NCBI GenBank assembly: GCA_963728165.1
Contig: CAVSIY010000006.1
Span: 496,001-560,000 of the forward strand
From: Hyphomicrobium_A sp963728165
GTDB taxonomy: Bacteria > Pseudomonadota > Alphaproteobacteria > Rhizobiales > Hyphomicrobiaceae
Direction of reading: 5' to 3'
DNA length: 64,000 nucleotides
The position numbers and the translations under genes are program-made. Every line of letters begins with the position of its first letter. The stretch's first letter is position 1. This document shows positions 1 to 8,640 of this stretch, piece by piece. The notes beneath the pieces are model-generated. The model saw only the letters and a program-made list of their open reading frames with translations. It was not told the origin of the DNA and did not search any database.

Positions 1-190
1 TCAGCGCCGCCGGGCCGTCGATCCTGGCGAGCACGACGAGGATCGCCAGGATTGCAATCGCGGCGGCAAGCGGCATCCAGCGGATCGCCAGGCGGCGGCG
101 CGCGCCGAGCCAAACGCCGACGACCCAGGCCTCGAGCTCGGCCTTGCGCGCCATCCAGCGCCCGCCGCTCAAATCCGGTCCAATGGCCAT
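1..190 (-). CDS. Partial N-terminus of a membrane protein
   Basis: The minus strand reads from an ATG at 190 off the left edge of the window. It encodes about 63 residues: a hydrophilic start (MAIGPDLSGGRWMARKAELE), a basic stretch, then a hydrophobic segment rich in Ala, Ile, Leu and Val that should span the membrane. No family is recognisable from this fragment. It is divergent from the polyphosphate kinase gene, with about 100 bases between the two starts. The open frame and the clear basic-then-hydrophobic pattern favour a real gene, but only the N-terminus is visible. Confidence 0.45.
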   Translation of the reverse strand, partial: MAIGPDLSGGRWMARKAELEAWVVGVWLGARRRLAIRWMPLAAAIAILAILVVLARIDGPAAL

Positions 191-287
191 CTCACGCGCC
201 CGGGTTCGAAGCCGTACCGAATTGGGGTACCCGTGCTAGATAGACGTGTTCGAACCGGCATTCAAATTTATCCCATTCGAGCGGTGA

Positions 288-1217
288 ATGACCAAAGCCC
301 CAGACGCGAAACCAGACGCGGAAAGAGCGCCAATGACGGCAAAGACCGACACTCGCGGCAAGACCCACAAGAACGCCAAGCATCCCGCCTTCGACCTGGA
401 GAACCCGGAACTGCCGCGCGAGATCGAGGAGAAGGCGCTCTCCTCGGGCGGCTACCCGCACACCGAGAAGCTCAAGGGCAAGGTCTACAAGCGCCGCCTC
501 GTCGAGCTGCAGCTCGAGCTCCTCAAGCTGCAAGCCCACATCCAGGAGAAGGGCGAGCGACTCGTCGTGCTGTTTGAGGGACGCGACGCGTCGGGCAAGG
601 GCAGCTGCATCAGCCGCTTCCTCGCCCGCCTCAACCCGCGCCACGCCCGCTCCGTCGCCTTGTCCAAGCCGACCTTGGCCGAACGCGGAGAGTGGTACTT
701 CCAGCGCTACGTCTCCCACCTTCCGACCGCCGGCGACATCGTGCTGTTCGATCGCTCCTGGTACAACCGCGCGGGCGTGGAGCGCGTCATGGGCTTCTGC
801 ACCGAGGAGCAGGCGAGCGTGTTCCTGCGCGATGCGCCCGAGTTCGAGGCCCTCCTCGTGCGCGACGGCGTCCACCTCTTCAAGTTCTACTTGATTATCG
901 GGCGCGAGATGCAGCTCAAGCGCTTCCACGAGCGGCGCCACAATCCGTTCAAGCGGTGGAAGATCACCGACATCGACCTTGCCGCCATCGAGAAGTGGGA
1001 TGCCTACACCGAAGCGCAGCACGACATCTTCCGCTTGACGCATACGACGATCGCGCCGTGGACGGTGATCCGCGCCAACGACCAGCGGCGTGCGCGGCTC
1101 GAGGCGATCCGCATCGTGCTCGCGGAGACGAGCTATGCCGGCAAGGACGAGAGCCTGGTCGGCAAGCCCGATCCGCTGCTCGTCGGCGAGGGGCCTGAGT
1201 TTTTCTTCACGGAGTGA
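288..1217 (+). CDS. ppk2: Polyphosphate kinase 2 (PPK2 family)
   Basis: Predicted cytoplasmic polyphosphate:nucleoside-diphosphate phosphotransferase of about 309 residues, which moves phosphate between polyphosphate and nucleotides. The Walker A motif is FEGRDASGKGS (about residues 95-105) and the Walker B-like region is VLFDRSWYNRAGVERVMGF. The conserved lid segment FHERRHNPFKRWKITDID follows further on. These are family hallmarks of single-domain PPK2 (about 270-310 residues). The first 40 or so residues are Lys/Ala-rich and poorly conserved, so the ATG at 333 (MTAKTDTRG) is an alternative start. GDP or ADP preference cannot be assigned by reading. The gene stands alone; the next plus-strand gene begins about 270 bases on. 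Confidence 0.93.
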   Translation: MTKAPDAKPDAERAPMTAKTDTRGKTHKNAKHPAFDLENPELPREIEEKALSSGGYPHTEKLKGKVYKRRLVELQLELLKLQAHIQEKGERLVVLFEGRDASGKGSCISRFLARLNPRHARSVALSKPTLAERGEWYFQRYVSHLPTAGDIVLFDRSWYNRAGVERVMGFCTEEQASVFLRDAPEFEALLVRDGVHLFKFYLIIGREMQLKRFHERRHNPFKRWKITDIDLAAIEKWDAYTEAQHDIFRLTHTTIAPWTVIRANDQRRARLEAIRIVLAETSYAGKDESLVGKPDPLLVGEGPEFFFTE

Positions 1218-1490
1218 GACCGCGCCCGATTTTGGACGACGCCGGCCGACATCCGGCAAGGACCCCACGCCGCCATTACGGATGCCCGCGCGCGGCGTCT
1301 CTCATGGCCGCGGGTGCAGTTGCCTGCTAGAGCCGAAAGACCGCCTGCGTGCCGGCTCCTTCCGCGACGAACGGTGCCAATGCCTGGTTATCGCTGCGTC
1401 AAGGTAGTTTATATGAAGCCACCCGCTACCCTGTTTACCATGGCTCTTGCGATGGCGCGCTAAGTGCCCATGCGGAGACGCGAGATATCC

Positions 1491-2126
1491 ATGAACCTTC
1501 GGACTGAGGTCGTCGAGAACGCGGGGGGCTCAACCTTTGCGCGCGTATACGAGATCTATGCCCAATCGCTGCCGAAGCGTGAGCAGAAGACACGAGCAGA
1601 GATCGAAGCGCTTGTGGCCCGCCCGGATTACATGATCTTGGCGGTCTGGCAAGACAACTCGGTCGTGAGCTTCGCCATCGCACAGGTCTCGGTCGCGGCG
1701 CCAATCGCGTTACTTGAATACATGGCGACCGCTCCCGCAAATAGAAGCGCGGGCCTGGGCTCTCATGTATTTGGCGAAGTTGCCCGCTGTGTAGGCGAGC
1801 GGACTATCGTTGTTGAGGTCGACTCTGAGCGCGAGAGTGACGCGCGTGATGTCGCCATTCGGGCAAGGCGCAAATCATTTTATCGCCGTCTTGGGTGCAG
1901 GCAGCTCGTCGGGCTCGCATACATTCTGCCGCTACCAGGGAAAGGTGATCCACCACTCATGGATCTCTTAGTCTACCACAATCCGATACCATCCGCTGTG
2001 TCACGCGATGAGGTGCGGCGCTGGCTCACTGCGATCTACGTTGAGGTTTACGGCCAGAGCGACTCTGACCCGCGCATTGCTGCAATGCTGACGCCGCTTC
2101 AAGAAGCAGCCATACTGATCGAATAG
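1491..2126 (+). CDS. GNAT-family N-acetyltransferase
   Basis: About 211 residues with a GNAT-like layout: an N-terminal helix region, a central strand DYMILAVWQDNSVVSFAIAQ, then LLEYMATAPANRSAGLGSHVF, which matches the acetyl-CoA-binding R/Q-x-x-G-x-G/A region in degenerate form (NRSAGLGS). A later KSFYRRLGCRQL resembles the typical motif B 'FYxxLGF'. The substrate is unknown. Starts at 1464 (GTG) and 1470 (ATG) are also possible; 1491 begins the conserved-looking part. The region is visibly less GC-rich than its surroundings and codon use is less biased, which suggests transfer. No operon partner is present. Confidence 0.7.
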   Translation: MNLRTEVVENAGGSTFARVYEIYAQSLPKREQKTRAEIEALVARPDYMILAVWQDNSVVSFAIAQVSVAAPIALLEYMATAPANRSAGLGSHVFGEVARCVGERTIVVEVDSERESDARDVAIRARRKSFYRRLGCRQLVGLAYILPLPGKGDPPLMDLLVYHNPIPSAVSRDEVRRWLTAIYVEVYGQSDSDPRIAAMLTPLQEAAILIE

Positions 2127-2488
2127 CGTGATGCTCTTTCTCTTTGGGGGTTCTGAGAATGACCAATCCCACTCGACAGCCCAATCCCATCTTAGCAGCG
2201 ATCGTTATTGTGGCGGCTGGGAAGGGGCGCCGCGTGTGCTTACTTCTGCACGCGAACTCGATGCCCAATTCCATCGACTAACAATACTTGAAAGCACTCA
2301 ATTGTTCTGGGAGCTCCGGCTGCCGGGTGATGACGCTTCACGCGAGGTTCACTTGCCCCACGTCGGTTGGGGTTTGGGAGCGGATGTGCCCGGACTGTCG
2401 GAATATGGCCCCTAGCGGTGCGCCGGCCACAAGAGCGCGGCGTCGGCTCTTCCTGGCGCTGCGGACAAGCAACCCCGCTCGCGCGTCA
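2127..2488. other. Intergenic region, no convincing gene
   Basis: This stretch lies between the GNAT gene and the convergent universal-stress gene. It continues the lower-GC composition of the acetyltransferase. A 40-codon frame beginning ATG at 2159 has a Gly-rich hydrophobic start but no recognisable completion. No clear hairpin terminator, repeat or RNA gene was seen. Confidence 0.4.
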
Positions 2489-3355
2489 TCACCGCACCAA
2501 AAGCAGCGGGCACTCGAGTGCCGACGCCAGAGGGCGCAGGCTCGTCTCGGCCGACACCATCTGGCCGCCGTACTGCGCCAACAGGAAGCAGCCCTTGTGG
2601 CGGCGCACGGCCTCCGCGACCGGCACCACGTCGGCGCGCGCGGCGAGCACCGTCTCGATCTCGGGCCCGCTGCTGTCGCCGAGGAGAAGCCGCACCTCGC
2701 CTTCGAGCCAGGCGAGCTCGTCGGGCCGGTTACCGATCAGCATCAGCTTGACGTTGCCGCCGGTGACCGAGGCGAGCCGCTCGGCCGCCTTGAGCATGGG
2801 ACCTAAGCGCTCGGACTTCTCCACCGCGGCAACGACCGGGCCTTGCGTGCGCCGCGCCAGCGGTCCGGCGATGACGACGCCGGTCGTGTCGAGCACGCTC
2901 GCGAACACTTGCTCGAGCCGCTTCTCGTCGCCGGCCCCGAACGGCTCGGCGATGGCCACGACGTTCCACGGGCCGTTCTCGGCGCAGGCGTTGGCGACGG
3001 CTTTGAGCGGATCGTCGCGCACCACGCGGGCTGAGAAGGGGATGGCGGCGCGGCGCGCGGCATCGGCGACCTGGCGCTGCAGAGCTGCCCCGAGGAAGTG
3101 CATCTCGCGCTCGAGATTCTCGCGCGGCATCGCCTGCCAGCCCGCACCGTTCGCATCGAGGGCACGCGCGAACGGGAACTCGGCAAGGTCAAAGAGCTGC
3201 CGGTCCTCCACGAACAGGCTCTCGACCTCCGAGTGAAAGGCGCGCGCCAGCAGCATGGCCGCCTCGATCGCCGAGGCGCTCGCCTGGGCCGAAGCGCCGA
3301 GCCAGAGCACGACCCGGCCCCGCCCTTCGCCGGCCGCCGCGACATGCGCGATCAT
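2489..3355 (-). CDS. Universal stress protein-like protein, two Usp-type halves
   Basis: About 288 residues. The N-terminal part (VVLWLGASAQASASAIEAAM, then AFHSEVESLFVEDRQLFDLAEFPF) has the alpha/beta arrangement and 'long acidic loop' typical of tandem Usp proteins that act as stress or ligand sensors. The second half contains GPVVAAVEKSERLGPMLKAA, the start of another alpha/beta unit, and ends CPLLLVR as Usp domains usually do. A canonical G-2x-G-9x-G(S/T) ATP loop is not obvious, so nucleotide binding is doubtful. The start ATG overlaps the stop of the upstream AAA gene as ATGA, which implies translational coupling and a shared function. Confidence 0.62.
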   Translation of the reverse strand: MIAHVAAAGEGRGRVVLWLGASAQASASAIEAAMLLARAFHSEVESLFVEDRQLFDLAEFPFARALDANGAGWQAMPRENLEREMHFLGAALQRQVADAARRAAIPFSARVVRDDPLKAVANACAENGPWNVVAIAEPFGAGDEKRLEQVFASVLDTTGVVIAGPLARRTQGPVVAAVEKSERLGPMLKAAERLASVTGGNVKLMLIGNRPDELAWLEGEVRLLLGDSSGPEIETVLAARADVVPVAEAVRRHKGCFLLAQYGGQMVSAETSLRPLASALECPLLLVR

Positions 3356-5082
3356 GGCGCGCTGTCTCCTTCGCCTTCCACGGCGGGGGCGGCGCGCGCC
3401 TTGAGCGCGCGCTCCACGTCCTCCACCGAGGCGATGGTGCGTCCGGCATTTTGCGCCCAGTGGTCGGCCTCGCGGCAGATGTCGGAGATGTGCGCGATCT
3501 CAAGCGAGAGCTTGCCGTTGGCGCCGGCCTTGCGTGCCGCCTCGTCGATCAGCTTGGCGACGCCGCCGGCATCGAAGGGCTTTAATTCGTTCTTGACGAC
3601 GATCCCGGCAATGACGCGCGCGTACGCCGCCACCGTCTCGGGCGAGCGTTCCACCGCATCGTCGAAGACGGCCTCGACCTTGAACTGACGCTTCAGATGC
3701 GGGGCGCTGCGTGCAAGCTGGCGCTGCGTGTCGGCGTCGCCGAGCACGACGAGCTTCAGGTTGAGCGGGATGGGCTCCAGATCGGGAATCTCGCCGCCCC
3801 CCACGCCGACCGGATCGGTCGGGGGATCGAAACGGATCTCTTGCGTCTCGAGCGCCCGCGCCAGCGCCTCGGTCAGCGCCGGCGCCGCCAGAAGCGCGCG
3901 CGCGTCGAGCAGCAGGACCCCGCCGTTGGCCCGCTGCAGGGCGCCGGGCTTGATGCGCACGACCTGTGCCGGCTGTCCGTCGCTCCCGGGCCCGAGCTCC
4001 ACACGCCCGAACAGATTGGCATAGGTCGGGTTCGTCTCCTCGATCACCGGCGCGCTCGCCCCATCCTCGCTCGTCGCCATCACATGCACGCGGTAGCGCG
4101 CGAGGCGGGGGTCGCCGATCGTTCCGACCGGAACCTTCATGCTCTCGTGGCCGGAAAGCGAAAGAAAGATTCCGGCGTTGCGCACGAGGTCGCGTCCGGC
4201 AGCTTTAAGGTAGCGTTCCATGCCGACTACGTCGGCGAAATCCTCCATCACGTCCTCGAGCGCGGCGCGCACCTGACGGCCTGCAACCTGCTCGTTGAGA
4301 GCGAGAAGACGCTCGCGCCGCGCCTTCTCCGCGCCGGGCCGCTCGGCGAGGATCTGCTCGATCTCGGCCTCGAGCGCGGCGATCTTGGTGTGCACCTCAC
4401 GCCGCAGCGCTTCCGGCACCGAGTTGAAGACGTCGCTCTTGACGACGCGGCCCTCGAGAATGGGAGCCACCGCGACGCCCGCCGGAGTGCGCAACAGGGC
4501 AATGTTCTGCGACTCCGCCTGGCGCCGCAAAGCCTCGAGCGCGTCCTCGCGGCTGAAGCGAAACTCCTCCTCGATGGCGCGGCGCTTGAGCTCGTAGTCA
4601 TCGGCGGCGAAGGCGGCCGGCAGCGCCTCGGCGAGCCGGTCCATGGCTTGCGCCATGCCCTCGGCGAAGGCCGTCGCGGTGCCCGCGAAAAGCTGCAGCG
4701 CACGGTAGCCGCCGGCGTCGAAATAGCTGACATAGATCCAGTCGGCGGGCCTTGGCGCATCGCGCGCCAGCTCCTTGAGCTTGGCGCGCACGGCCTCGCG
4801 ATAGTCGGAGTCGGCGCCGCCCGTGACCAGAATGTTGTAGCCTGCCCCCTTCATGCCGGCGCCGAAGGCGAGCTGCTCGAGCGCGTGCGCCTGCCCGATG
4901 GGTTCCATAGCGGGCTCGACCTCGGCCGTGGTCTCGAAGCCGAGGCTCTTGGGGTCGACACCGATCGGCAACGCCGCCGCGCCGCCCGGGACCGCCGACC
5001 CGTTCATGCCTTTGCTCTCGGCCGCCTCCGACCGAGAATCCTTCGACTTTTTCTTGTCTTGCTTGGCGCGTTTGAAGAACAT
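3352..5082 (-). CDS. LonB-type AAA_32 protein lacking the Lon protease domain
   Basis: 576 residues. The first 60 are Lys/Ser/Ala-rich. From PIGQAHALEQLAFGAGMKGAGYN onward it follows the AAA_32 architecture of Lon-related proteases, including a long helical insertion (about residues 170-330), the ETNPTYANLFGRVE segment, the ANGGVLLLDARALL Walker B-like strand and the C-terminal lid ISDICREADHWAQNAGRTIASVEDVERAL. Relatives continue into a Lon_C Ser-Lys protease domain; this one stops just before that point. The Walker A position reads NILVTGGADSDYREAV with no GK(T/S). Both ATPase and protease function are therefore doubtful. It is the first gene of a two-gene operon with the Usp-like protein. 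An adaptor or scaffold role is inference. Confidence 0.8.
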   Translation of the reverse strand: MFFKRAKQDKKKSKDSRSEAAESKGMNGSAVPGGAAALPIGVDPKSLGFETTAEVEPAMEPIGQAHALEQLAFGAGMKGAGYNILVTGGADSDYREAVRAKLKELARDAPRPADWIYVSYFDAGGYRALQLFAGTATAFAEGMAQAMDRLAEALPAAFAADDYELKRRAIEEEFRFSREDALEALRRQAESQNIALLRTPAGVAVAPILEGRVVKSDVFNSVPEALRREVHTKIAALEAEIEQILAERPGAEKARRERLLALNEQVAGRQVRAALEDVMEDFADVVGMERYLKAAGRDLVRNAGIFLSLSGHESMKVPVGTIGDPRLARYRVHVMATSEDGASAPVIEETNPTYANLFGRVELGPGSDGQPAQVVRIKPGALQRANGGVLLLDARALLAAPALTEALARALETQEIRFDPPTDPVGVGGGEIPDLEPIPLNLKLVVLGDADTQRQLARSAPHLKRQFKVEAVFDDAVERSPETVAAYARVIAGIVVKNELKPFDAGGVAKLIDEAARKAGANGKLSLEIAHISDICREADHWAQNAGRTIASVEDVERALKARAAPAVEGEGDSAP

Positions 5083-5235
5083 GGGGATCAGGCGCTGGTC
5101 ATGTGGCTGGATGGCATGTGGCTGAGTAGCAAGACACCGAAAAGCCGACCGAGGCCAGCTCGATCGGAAGGGCCCTACGGGGCGCGATAAGAAGTTCCCT
5201 CTGCCACATTCGTGTCACAGGCTTACGGCGGATCG

Positions 5236-5724
5236 ATGGCGACGGTTGAGGATAAGGGCGAAACGGACATCGGTGTGGCGGAGGCTCTGGGCCGCGACGC
5301 CATCACGCGCGAGGTTTGCCGTGGCGTCGGGCGCTTGATGCGCGCGCACGGTTTCGCCTGCCTCAACGAGCTGCCGCTGCCGAACGGCCGCCGCGCCGAC
5401 GTCGTCGGCCTCTCGCCGAGCGGCGACATCTGGATCGTGGAGGTGAAGTCGGGCGTGGAGGATTTCCGCGTCGACAACAAGTGGCCGGAATACCGCGACT
5501 TTTCCGATGCTCTCCTGTTCGCGGTGGCTCCCGATTTTCCCGTGGATATCCTCCCCCGCGACACGGGCCTCATCCTCGCCGACCGCTATGGCGGAGAGAT
5601 CGTGCGCCCCCCGCCTGAGCACAGGCTTGCGCCTGCGCGCCGCAAGTCGATGATCCTGCGCTTTGCGCGCGCGGCCGCCCTGACGCTGCAAACGGTCATC
5701 GACCCGACGCTAGAGAATTCCTGA
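5236..5724 (+). CDS. mmcB: MmcB family DNA repair protein
   Basis: About 162 residues. The core ITREVCRGVGRLMRAHGF, then ELPLPNGRRADVVGLSPSGDIWIVEVKSGVEDFRVDNKWPEY matches MmcB, an alphaproteobacterial protein linked to mitomycin C resistance. The RADV...E(V)K arrangement is the D-ExK signature of the PD-(D/E)xK nuclease fold, so a nuclease role is plausible. The later DRYGGEIVRPPPEHRLAPARRKSMILRFARAAA is also conserved in the family. The ATG at 5236 (MATVEDKGE) is preferred over an in-frame GTG at 5212. It is divergent from the AAA gene and stands alone. Confidence 0.88.
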   Translation: MATVEDKGETDIGVAEALGRDAITREVCRGVGRLMRAHGFACLNELPLPNGRRADVVGLSPSGDIWIVEVKSGVEDFRVDNKWPEYRDFSDALLFAVAPDFPVDILPRDTGLILADRYGGEIVRPPPEHRLAPARRKSMILRFARAAALTLQTVIDPTLENS

Positions 5725-5799
5725 TTACGTTTGTCAAGCGGGGCGGTATAAACGTCGCCAGGCGAAGCCAAATTTCCGCCCGGGGTACGGCGTCATTTT

Positions 5800-6078
5800 A
5801 TGGGCAAGAAGAAGAACAACGACACCGCAGACGACCAGGCCGAAGCTCCCGCTAACGAGCAGGTCTATCGCCAGCCTGAGCCGCAGCAATGCGAGCCGCG
5901 CCAGCGCGGCTTCCTGCCCCCACTCAGCATCGGCGACATCCTTGCCCTGCTCACCTTGATCGTACTCTCGGCCTCGCTTTTGCTCGAGGGCTACTACAGT
6001 GGGTTCAGGGCCTACTCCAAGGAGATCATCGCGCTGTTCGCGGTCGTCGTCGGCTTCTTGCTGGGGCGCAAAACATGA
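5800..6078 (+). CDS. Small membrane protein of unknown function
   Basis: 92 residues. The N-terminal 40 are hydrophilic and rich in Asn, Gln, Glu and Pro. Two hydrophobic segments follow, one around DILALLTLIVLSASLLL and one around IIALFAVVVGFLLG, with a short loop between them and a basic Arg-Lys end. This suggests a two-pass inner-membrane protein with a cytoplasmic N-terminus. No family is recognised. It lies 75 bases after mmcB in the same direction and could share its transcript. Confidence 0.6.
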   Translation: MGKKKNNDTADDQAEAPANEQVYRQPEPQQCEPRQRGFLPPLSIGDILALLTLIVLSASLLLEGYYSGFRAYSKEIIALFAVVVGFLLGRKT

Positions 6079-6090
6079 CCGGCTCACACG

Positions 6091-6250
6091 CTCGCCCCTC
6101 ACCCGGCCTCTTCATGCGTTCCGCATGAATTCGGCCGATCTCTCCTTCTGGGAGAGGTGGCGTTGCGCTTGCGGCTGGCGATGTCTTTCACCTCTCCCAT
6201 GGGGAGAGGTCGGACGCGAGGGAACCGAGCGTCCGGTGAGGGGAGGTTCG
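6091..6250. repeat. Palindromic intergenic repeat (RIME/REP-like)
   Basis: The sequence contains inverted units built on CTCTCC...GGGAGAGGT: one at about 6139-6158 and one at about 6191-6210, the latter followed by GGACGCGAGGG...AGCGTCCGGTGAGGGGA. The first is preceded by a CTCACCCGGCC stretch that mirrors the CCGGTGAGGGG at the right end, so the whole block is roughly an inverted repeat. Dispersed palindromes with this core are common between genes in Rhizobiales genomes. It lies between two convergent genes and could also act as a bidirectional terminator. Confidence 0.65.
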
Positions 6251-6261
6251 TTCGAGTAAGC

Positions 6262-6831
6262 TTACTTGGGCGCGCGCTTGGCGAGAATGCGCTGCAACGT
6301 GCGCCGATGCATGTTGAGGCGGCGCGCGGTCTCCGACACGTTGCGATTGCACAGCTCGTAGACGCGCTGGATATGCTCCCAGCGCACGCGGTCGGCCGAC
6401 ATGGGATTCTCGGGCGGCGGCGCCTTGTCGTTGGGTGGCGCCAGAAGCGCGTCCGTGACCTCGTCGGCATCGGCGGGCTTGGCCAGATAGTCGACCGCGC
6501 CGAGCTTCACCGCCGTGACGGCGGTCGCGATGTTGCCGTAGCCCGTCAGCACGATCGCGCGCGCATCGGGACGCAGGCGCGAGAGCTCGGCGATCACGTC
6601 GAGACCGTTGCCATCCTCGAGCCGCATGTCGACCACGGCGAACGCCGGGGCCTTGGCGCGGATCAGCTCGACGCCTTCCGCCACCGAATGGCCGCCGCGG
6701 ACCTCGAAGCCGCGCACTTCCATGGCGCGAACGAGACGCTGCAGGAAGGCGCGATCGTCATCGACGATGACAAGCGAGCGGTCCTCGGGAAGCTCATCCT
6801 GTCGGAACGAAAGATCTTCTGTGGTGCTCAT
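6262..6831 (-). CDS. actR: Response regulator of the ActR/RegA/PrrA family
   Basis: About 189 residues. The receiver domain has the acidic pocket (VIVDDDRAF), the phospho-acceptor Asp in FAVVDMRLEDGNGL, the conserved Thr in VLTGYG and Lys in YLAKPAD. The C-terminal Fis-type helix-turn-helix reads NVSETARRLNMHRRTLQRILAKRAPK, the almost invariant RegA-type DNA-binding end. Known relatives control CO2 fixation, respiration and nitrogen genes according to redox state. The ATG at 6831 (MSTTED) is chosen over 6879 because a GGAG lies just upstream. It is encoded downstream of the cognate kinase on the same strand, with about 260 bases between them rather than tight coupling. Confidence 0.92.
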   Translation of the reverse strand: MSTTEDLSFRQDELPEDRSLVIVDDDRAFLQRLVRAMEVRGFEVRGGHSVAEGVELIRAKAPAFAVVDMRLEDGNGLDVIAELSRLRPDARAIVLTGYGNIATAVTAVKLGAVDYLAKPADADEVTDALLAPPNDKAPPPENPMSADRVRWEHIQRVYELCNRNVSETARRLNMHRRTLQRILAKRAPK

Positions 6832-7090
6832 ATTTTCTCCGGCTGCTCCGGGGTGTAGCGCCGCGTCGTTTTCCTCCACAAGGCCTCCTCATGCACATAA
6901 TGTAGGGGCTGGCAGCTGTGCTTGCCGCCCGCAGTCGGCGCGCCGATCGCCGGGTTGCAGGTTTGCGAGGCGCAAAGTGGCACTTTGTGAAGGCCTTGTC
7001 AGCCGGAACATGCACTATTTGTCAACGCCGGCTTAGGCCCAAATGCGCCCGAAATACGGGAGATGGCGCGCATAATTGCACGTACAATCA

Positions 7091-8449
7091 TTAACGCCCG
7101 ACGATGAAGGCACGGGGCCAGCGCACGCGGACCACGGCGCCCGTGTGGGGGCTTGAGCGGTTGGCGAGGCTCACGGTGGCGCCGGAGCGCTCAAGCAGGG
7201 TCTTGGCTATGAAGAACCCGAGCCCCAGCCCGGCCGAGTCCTCATCCTCCCGCGCGCGGCCTATCCCCGGCTCCTCCCCGGGTCGCGTGGTGACGTAAGG
7301 CTCTCCGATGTTGTCCATGACGTCGGTCGGGAACCCCGGGCCGTCGTCGGCGATGGTCACGAGGAGACCCGTGGCATTCCACTCCGCGCCGATGTCGACC
7401 GTTGCATTGGCGAAATCGGTCGCATTCTCGACGATGTTGCCGAGCCCGTAGATGACCCCGGGACGGCGTTCGACCACCGCCTCATGCACGGCCGCACCCG
7501 AGGCGTCGGCCGCGGGCCCGGCGGCGATCACAATCTTCACGCGCTCATCTCGGTAGGGCGCCGCCGCCTCCTCGAGCATGGCGCGCACGCTGACGCGGGC
7601 ATGCAGCGGATCCTGCTCGCTCGGGCGCCGCGTCAGCTTCTGCAGGATCTCGCGGCAGCGCTGCGCTTGATTTTTCAGAAGCACGACGTCCTCGTGCAGC
7701 GGGCTATCGGGGCCCACCGCAAGCTCGAGCTCCTTGCTCACCACTGCGATCGTTGACAGGGGCGTGCCGAACTCGTGCGCGGCCGCCGCTGCAAGCCCAT
7801 CGAGCGCATGCAGCTTCTGCTCGCGTGCGAGCACGAGATCGGTCGCCGCCAGCGCCGCCGACATCTGGCGCGACTCCTTGGTGAGCCGCCAGGCGTAAAG
7901 GGCAAGGAAGGTGGTCGATGCGCAGGCGGCGGCAAAGACGCCGATCTTGTAGATGAGCGGCAGGTCGAAGGCGGCGCCGTCGTACCACGGCAACGGTTGG
8001 TGCTCGATGACGAGCAGCCCCGTGGCGGCGAGCGCCAAGAAACCCAGCGCGATGGTGTTGCGCAAGGGCAGCGTCGCCGCCGACACCGTCACCGGCGCCA
8101 CGATCAGCATGGTGAAGGGGTTGTCGATGCCGCCCGTGAGGTAGAGCAAGGCTGCGAGTTGCACGATGTCGTAGGCGAGCAGGCTGGTTCCGAATGTAAC
8201 GCCGAGCCGATGTCGCGACGGATACCAGATCGCCAGGAAGACGTTGAGCCACGCCGACAGCGCGATGACCGTCAGGCAGGTGCCGATAGGAAGCGCGAAG
8301 CCGAGCCCGAAGAACACCACGCAAATGGCCACGAGCTGGCCCAGCACCGCGATCCAGCGCAAGCGCATGATCGTGGCCAGCCGAAGCCGGCTGTCGACCG
8401 GATCGACGAGGACGCGCACGTTCTTGCCGGCTCGGAAAACTTTCTGCAA
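7091..8449 (-). CDS. actS: Redox sensor histidine kinase of the ActS/RegB/PrrB family
   Basis: 452 residues. About six hydrophobic segments occupy residues 25-195, and the segment YLTGGIDNPFTMLIVAPVT carries the GGxxNPF signature that in RegB binds ubiquinone. The H-box is AAAAHEFGTPLSTIAVV. Shortly after, NQAQRCREILQKL contains the cysteine that in RegB forms a redox-active disulfide. The ATPase lobe has NIVENATDFA (N-box), ADDGPGFP (G1) and GLGLGFFIAKTLLERSG (G2). It should phosphorylate ActR. It is divergent from the Sco/SenC gene, the arrangement known for regB-senC. Confidence 0.93.
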   Translation of the reverse strand: MQKVFRAGKNVRVLVDPVDSRLRLATIMRLRWIAVLGQLVAICVVFFGLGFALPIGTCLTVIALSAWLNVFLAIWYPSRHRLGVTFGTSLLAYDIVQLAALLYLTGGIDNPFTMLIVAPVTVSAATLPLRNTIALGFLALAATGLLVIEHQPLPWYDGAAFDLPLIYKIGVFAAACASTTFLALYAWRLTKESRQMSAALAATDLVLAREQKLHALDGLAAAAAHEFGTPLSTIAVVSKELELAVGPDSPLHEDVVLLKNQAQRCREILQKLTRRPSEQDPLHARVSVRAMLEEAAAPYRDERVKIVIAAGPAADASGAAVHEAVVERRPGVIYGLGNIVENATDFANATVDIGAEWNATGLLVTIADDGPGFPTDVMDNIGEPYVTTRPGEEPGIGRAREDEDSAGLGLGFFIAKTLLERSGATVSLANRSSPHTGAVVRVRWPRAFIVGR

Positions 8450-8640
8450 TCGTTAAGACCTCAAGTTCACGGCACTGCCCGAGCTTAGCATGCCAGAGGC
8501 GCGTCTCGCGCCTGCCGATTGCCAATTGGTTTGGCTGGAGGTTTACGCCACCGGCGCGACAATCGGGCACCTGCGCACGAGTTGCACGGCTGGCCCAAGA
8601 GGCTTAACTGCGGTCAAAGAGGAAGAGTAAGGAAGTGTCG

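Noticed and set aside
192..215. GGGTTCGAA sequence resembling a tRNA T-loop
   Set aside because: No matching T-stem, anticodon arm or acceptor stem can be folded around it.
2159..2281. Short frame with a hydrophobic Gly-rich start
   Set aside because: It encodes only 40 residues, has no complete motif and lies in a low-GC intergenic stretch; the resemblance to a nucleotidyltransferase start is too short to use.
3697..5190. Long open frame opposite the LonB-like gene
   Set aside because: It is the antisense of a high-GC coding gene, is His/Arg/Leu-rich and carries no family motif; the minus-strand protein is clearly the real one.
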